DNA of 64,000 nucleotides from positions 3,596,001-3,660,000 of the forward strand of contig NZ_CP020892.1 of the NCBI RefSeq assembly GCF_002163625.1, given 5' to 3'. Below, one piece after another: positions 61,109 to 64,000 of this stretch (position 1 is the stretch's first letter; each line of letters opens with the position of its first letter). Both the position numbers and the translations under genes were made by a program. The stretch comes from Pseudomonas sp. M30-35. Lineage in GTDB: Bacteria; Pseudomonadota; Gammaproteobacteria; Pseudomonadales; Pseudomonadaceae. Under the pieces are notes generated by a model. The model saw only the letters and a program-made list of their open reading frames with translations. It made no database searches and had not been told where the DNA came from.

Positions 61109-61960
61109 TCAATCAAACACAACCGTCTTGTTGTCGTGCACAAGAACACGGTCTCCTAAGTGATAGCGTAGTCCACGTGAGAGCACCATCTTCTCAACAT
61201 CCTTACCTAGGCGAACCATTTCCTCAATACTTTCGCGGTGACTGACACGCACCACGTCCTGTTCGATAATCGGACCTGCGTCCAACTCCTCGGTCACATA
61301 GTGTGATGTCGCGCCAATCAGCTTGACCCCACGTAACGACGCTTGATGATAAGGCTTGGCACCCACAAATGACGGCAAGAAGCTGTGATGTATGTTTATC
61401 ACCCGTTGCGCATAATCCCGGCACAACTGCGGCGGCAGTATCTGCATATAGCGTGCAAGCACAATCACGTCAGCCTGATGCGCCTCAACCAAACGCGCCA
61501 CTTCATCAAAAGCAGGCTGCTTGTCTTGCGCATCAACGGGTACATGAAAGAACGGAATACCGTGCCACTCAACCATGCTGCGCAGGTCATTGTGATTGGA
61601 AATGACACAGGGTATTTCGCAATCGAGTTCGGCACTGTGCCAGCGATGTAACAAGTCAGCCAAACAGTGGGATTCTCGGCTCGCCATCAGCACTACGCGT
61701 TTCTTGTGATCCGAATCGGTGACCCGCCACTCCATCGAAAACTCACGCGCGATGGGACCAAAAGCCTGTTTGAAGCCCTCTATATCGAACGGCAAAGAGT
61801 CCGCACGGATTTCATGGCGCATAAAAAACCAGCCCGTCTGATTGTCAGAGTGGTGACTAGCCTCAGTAATCCAACCGTTATATGTCGCTAGGAAATTACT
61901 GACCTTGGCCACGATACCGACACGGTCTGGGCAGGCAATAACCAGCCGAAAAGTGCGCAT
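61109..61960 (-). CDS. purU: formyltetrahydrofolate deformylase
   Basis: 283 residues. Hydrolyses 10-formyl-tetrahydrofolate to formate and tetrahydrofolate, balancing one-carbon pools and feeding PurT. An N-terminal ACT domain (about 1-80, FRLVIACPDRVGIVAKVSNFLATYNGWI) is followed by a formyltransferase-like domain. Catalytic residues are in VISNHNDLRSMVEWHGIPFFHVP (asparagine), NIHHSFLPSFVGAKPYHQA (histidine) and EELDAGPIIEQD (aspartate). GGGAG ribosome site 7 bases upstream. Functionally linked to the glycine cleavage genes at 39-48 kb, though distant. Confidence 0.95.
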   Translation of the reverse strand: MRTFRLVIACPDRVGIVAKVSNFLATYNGWITEASHHSDNQTGWFFMRHEIRADSLPFDIEGFKQAFGPIAREFSMEWRVTDSDHKKRVVLMASRESHCLADLLHRWHSAELDCEIPCVISNHNDLRSMVEWHGIPFFHVPVDAQDKQPAFDEVARLVEAHQADVIVLARYMQILPPQLCRDYAQRVINIHHSFLPSFVGAKPYHQASLRGVKLIGATSHYVTEELDAGPIIEQDVVRVSHRESIEEMVRLGKDVEKMVLSRGLRYHLGDRVLVHDNKTVVFD

Positions 61961-62307
61961 GAAAAGCTCCCGCTAAGTTTACAAAGGCGATCATTCTAGA
62001 CACCGCGAGAAAAAACCGCATTAACCCTGAGTGATTGAGCTCACTAAAAAAACCGCAACCCGAGCGCAACTCACAGCCGGGCACTTAAGCCGCCAAAAAA
62101 TTTCTTTCTGGTCACAGGCAGCGCCATAACTAGACGTGCCAACTTAGCGACTATATATTTTCTCAAAAAACGGCTATTAGCAGACCCGCTAAACAACTAA
62201 TTACTTGCAGTAGTGTGTCTTTTCTTTATAAACCGGTTTACTTGTGAAAAGTGCGTGTCTATCATTAGTTACACATAGTCACCTCAGAATGAGCCAAGGT
62301 ACACAAT
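61961..62307. other. divergent promoter region of purU and mvaT
   Basis: About 350 bases without a gene, AT-rich toward mvaT, with an A/T-rich stretch near 62140-62230 that could include the mvaT promoter and autoregulatory binding by MvaT itself. No specific operator is identified. Confidence 0.4.
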
Positions 62308-62682
62308 ATGTCGCTGATCAACGAATACCGCGCTACAGAAGAAGCCATCAAAGAATTGCAAGAACGCCTGAAAAACATGTCACAAGATGACAAACTGCAG
62401 AAAGAACTGGAGTTCGAAGGCAAACTGCGCAAACTGATGGGCGAATATCAAAAATCTCTGCGTGACATTATTGCTCTGCTCGATCCAGACGCAAAAATGA
62501 GCAAGAACGCTCGAGCCACTAAAGGCACCGGCACCAAGCGTGCTCGCAAAGTTAAGCAATACAAAAACCCTAACAACGGTGAGGTCATCGAAACCAAAGG
62601 CGGCAACCACAAAACGCTGAAAGAGTGGAAAGCCAAGTGGGGCGCTGACGTGGTTGAGAGCTGGGCTACTTTGCTGGGCTAA
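62308..62682 (+). CDS. mvaT: H-NS family xenogeneic silencer MvaT
   Basis: 124 residues starting MSLINEYRATEEAIKELQER, with an N-terminal coiled coil for oligomerisation (about 1-60) and a C-terminal DNA-binding domain. The latter has RARKVKQYKNPNNGEVIETKGGNHKTLKEWKAKWG, including the KGGNHKTLK loop that contacts AT-rich minor grooves. MvaT/MvaU silence horizontally acquired genes in Pseudomonas, which is a strong genus marker. Followed by a strong terminator at 62708. Confidence 0.95.
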   Translation: MSLINEYRATEEAIKELQERLKNMSQDDKLQKELEFEGKLRKLMGEYQKSLRDIIALLDPDAKMSKNARATKGTGTKRARKVKQYKNPNNGEVIETKGGNHKTLKEWKAKWGADVVESWATLLG

Positions 62683-62707
62683 TCAGTCGCAAGTTTCTCG
62701 TTGTTAC

Positions 62708-62737
62708 AAAAAACGCCGGTTCGTCCGGCGTTTTTTT
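62708..62737 (+). terminator. terminator after mvaT
   Basis: CGCCGG-TTCGT-CCGGCG stem flanked by six A and seven T, 25 bases after the mvaT stop: a textbook intrinsic terminator. Confidence 0.95.
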
Positions 62738-62861
62738 ATGCCAAAAAATTAACGCCAACAATGCAACCACGCATCGTTAGCAGGCAAACAAAATAATCCA
62801 GGTTATTAATGACTACGCGGCATACTCCATAACCCTACACTGCCCAACGCAAAATACCGGA

Positions 62862-64000
62862 CTAAGAAAGGCTGTAGCGGTCGGCTAATTGCTGAACATA
62901 GACTTGCCACGCATGCAGAACTTGTTGCTGAGCAGGTGATGCAGTTGGTAACACCTCAGTCATCGCCTGAGCAAATTGTTGCACGGTATTGGGTGCACCA
63001 GACTCGGGCAATGTTAGGCGTTGTTGGCAAAATGTTTGCCAACGCACTTGTTCTTCAGCACTCAAACTCGATGGCACATTACGTGCCCGATAACGAAATA
63101 ACAGTTCAGGCAAGCGTGGATCATCAAACGGCCAACTTTCTGTGGCCAGTTGTTCAGGCTCACAAGTGCGCACACGCTCGCACAAGCTACGGTCGCGATT
63201 ACCGATAAAACCGTCATAAAGTTGCTGCTCGGGATCATCACTTCCGGCAAACGCTTCCTCGCGATACACCTCAGGCATTTTTTCCTGCCACTGAGACTGT
63301 GTTGCGATTAGCTGCTCAGCGCGGGCCTGAATAGTCGCCATGTCTAGCCCCAAACGCTGTATGTCACTGTCACGCAGCACGCTTAGCGGCGCAACAACCG
63401 GGCAGCGATTAATCTGTAGCAACTTTAGGGGCACCGGTAACTGGCCGTCGAGTAACGCATCATGGCGGGTGTATAAACGCTCACGAAGGGTGTCGGCAGT
63501 TTCATCGAGCAGCACCCCTGGATCACGTTGCAAGTCGCAGACAATCAGCGCATTGCGGTTACGCGGATGCCAAGCCAGTGGCAACACCACTGACAAGTAA
63601 TGGTTGGCCCCGGCAAAGCGCCCAGAAATATGCACAATGGGTTGCAGTAACTTAATCTGATCCAGTACCCGTGCCTTGCTGCGCAGGCCATACAGATAAT
63701 TGTAGAGCTTGGTTTGCTTGTCGCGCAGTAGCCGCGCCAAAGCAATAGTTGCACGCACATCAGACAATGCGTCGTGCGCCTGACCATGCTCAATACCATT
63801 GGCGGCCGTTAACAACTCCAACTTGAGGCTAACGCGCCCTTCCACCTCCGGCCAGACGATCCCCTCCGGGCGCAATGCATAAGCTGTTCTGACCAGGTCA
63901 ATCAAATCCCAACGACTATTACCGCCCTGCCATTCGCGCGCATAAGGGTCAAAAAAGTTGCGATATAAGCTGTAACGCGTGACCTCATCATCAAAACGAA
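62862..64000 (-). CDS. sbcB: exodeoxyribonuclease I, N-terminus outside window
   Basis: 379 visible codons of ExoI, a 3'-5' single-strand DNA exonuclease used in mismatch repair and recombination. The true start is right of the window: the frame runs unbroken to 64000, with RYSLYRNFFDPYAREWQGGN and NSRWDLIDLVRTAYALRPEGI preceding the TTG at 63905. Seen: ANGIEHGQAHDALSDVRATIALARLL (last exonuclease motif with HxAxxD), the SH3-like and C-terminal helical domains, and the LPELLFRYRARNVPSSLS segment near the end. About 100 N-terminal residues with the DEDD start motif are missing. Confidence 0.93.
   Translation of the reverse strand, partial: RFDDEVTRYSLYRNFFDPYAREWQGGNSRWDLIDLVRTAYALRPEGIVWPEVEGRVSLKLELLTAANGIEHGQAHDALSDVRATIALARLLRDKQTKLYNYLYGLRSKARVLDQIKLLQPIVHISGRFAGANHYLSVVLPLAWHPRNRNALIVCDLQRDPGVLLDETADTLRERLYTRHDALLDGQLPVPLKLLQINRCPVVAPLSVLRDSDIQRLGLDMATIQARAEQLIATQSQWQEKMPEVYREEAFAGSDDPEQQLYDGFIGNRDRSLCERVRTCEPEQLATESWPFDDPRLPELLFRYRARNVPSSLSAEEQVRWQTFCQQRLTLPESGAPNTVQQFAQAMTEVLPTASPAQQQVLHAWQVYVQQLADRYSLS

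Noticed and set aside
1..64000. CRISPR arrays, tRNA or rRNA genes, prophage or toxin-antitoxin modules
   Set aside because: I looked for regular repeat-spacer patterns, conserved RNA gene sequences and paired small toxin/antitoxin genes and saw none.

Overview
The window is a chromosomal segment from a gammaproteobacterium, almost certainly a Pseudomonas. The pointers are an MvaT-type H-NS protein, the Pseudomonas gene order gcvH-gcvP-(transporter)-glyA-sdaA-gcvT behind a sigma54 promoter, DUF1302/DUF1329 proteins, MalT-like and MocR-type regulators, a PctA-like chemoreceptor and a dsbG-tlpA pair. Base composition is moderate for the genus. No tRNA, rRNA or CRISPR array was seen. Both ends cut a gene: an SDR oxidoreductase on the left and exonuclease I (sbcB) on the right.

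Layout. 1-7.9 kb: housekeeping and accessory genes (SDR, DMT exporter with a divergent AraC regulator, SWIM/SNF2 helicase, psiE, a periplasmic metallo-beta-lactamase-fold enzyme, SOS gene yebG). 7.9-30.5 kb: a C2-sulfonate catabolic region. It holds two putative sulfite/sulfate exporters (TauE/SafE and YeiH), an xsc-pta operon led by an unlisted 56-residue ORF, the MocR regulator tauR, tpa, a thiS-thiG pair, an IclR-GMC oxidoreductase-MFS module that fits isethionate oxidation, a cobS/cobT-like pair and a TRAP transporter. 30.6-38.6 kb: an amino-acid dehydrogenase, a SirB1-like protein, a large MalT-like LuxR regulator and a DUF1302-DUF1329 operon. 38.9-48.1 kb: the glycine cleavage/serine degradation operon behind a sigma54 promoter and an array of GTATT-N6-AATAC palindromes. 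48.1-49.4 kb: an IS110-family element flanked by REP-like palindromes. 49.4-64 kb: periplasmic thiol-disulfide proteins, an M14 carboxypeptidase, an XRE-cupin regulator with an amine-oxidase-like flavoprotein, a SEL1 lipoprotein, a HerA-like ATPase bracketed by two copies of a MITE-like repeat, a chemoreceptor, purU, mvaT and sbcB.

How the genes work together. Taurine is deaminated by Tpa to sulfoacetaldehyde. The GMC enzyme may make the same aldehyde from isethionate. Xsc, which needs thiamine diphosphate (TPP), splits it to acetyl phosphate and sulfite. Pta makes acetyl-CoA, and TauE/YeiH-type exporters would remove the sulfur anions. The local thiS-thiG pair may top up TPP. Variants of one short motif, CTGGNYC(T/A)A, occur in the promoter regions of yeiH, smORF-xsc-pta, tpa/thiSG, the GMC gene, the small gene beside cobS and the TRAP genes. 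This suggests one TauR-type regulon across the region. The second coherent pathway is glycine/serine catabolism: AGCS symporter uptake, then glycine cleavage (GcvH, P, T), GlyA and SdaA giving pyruvate.
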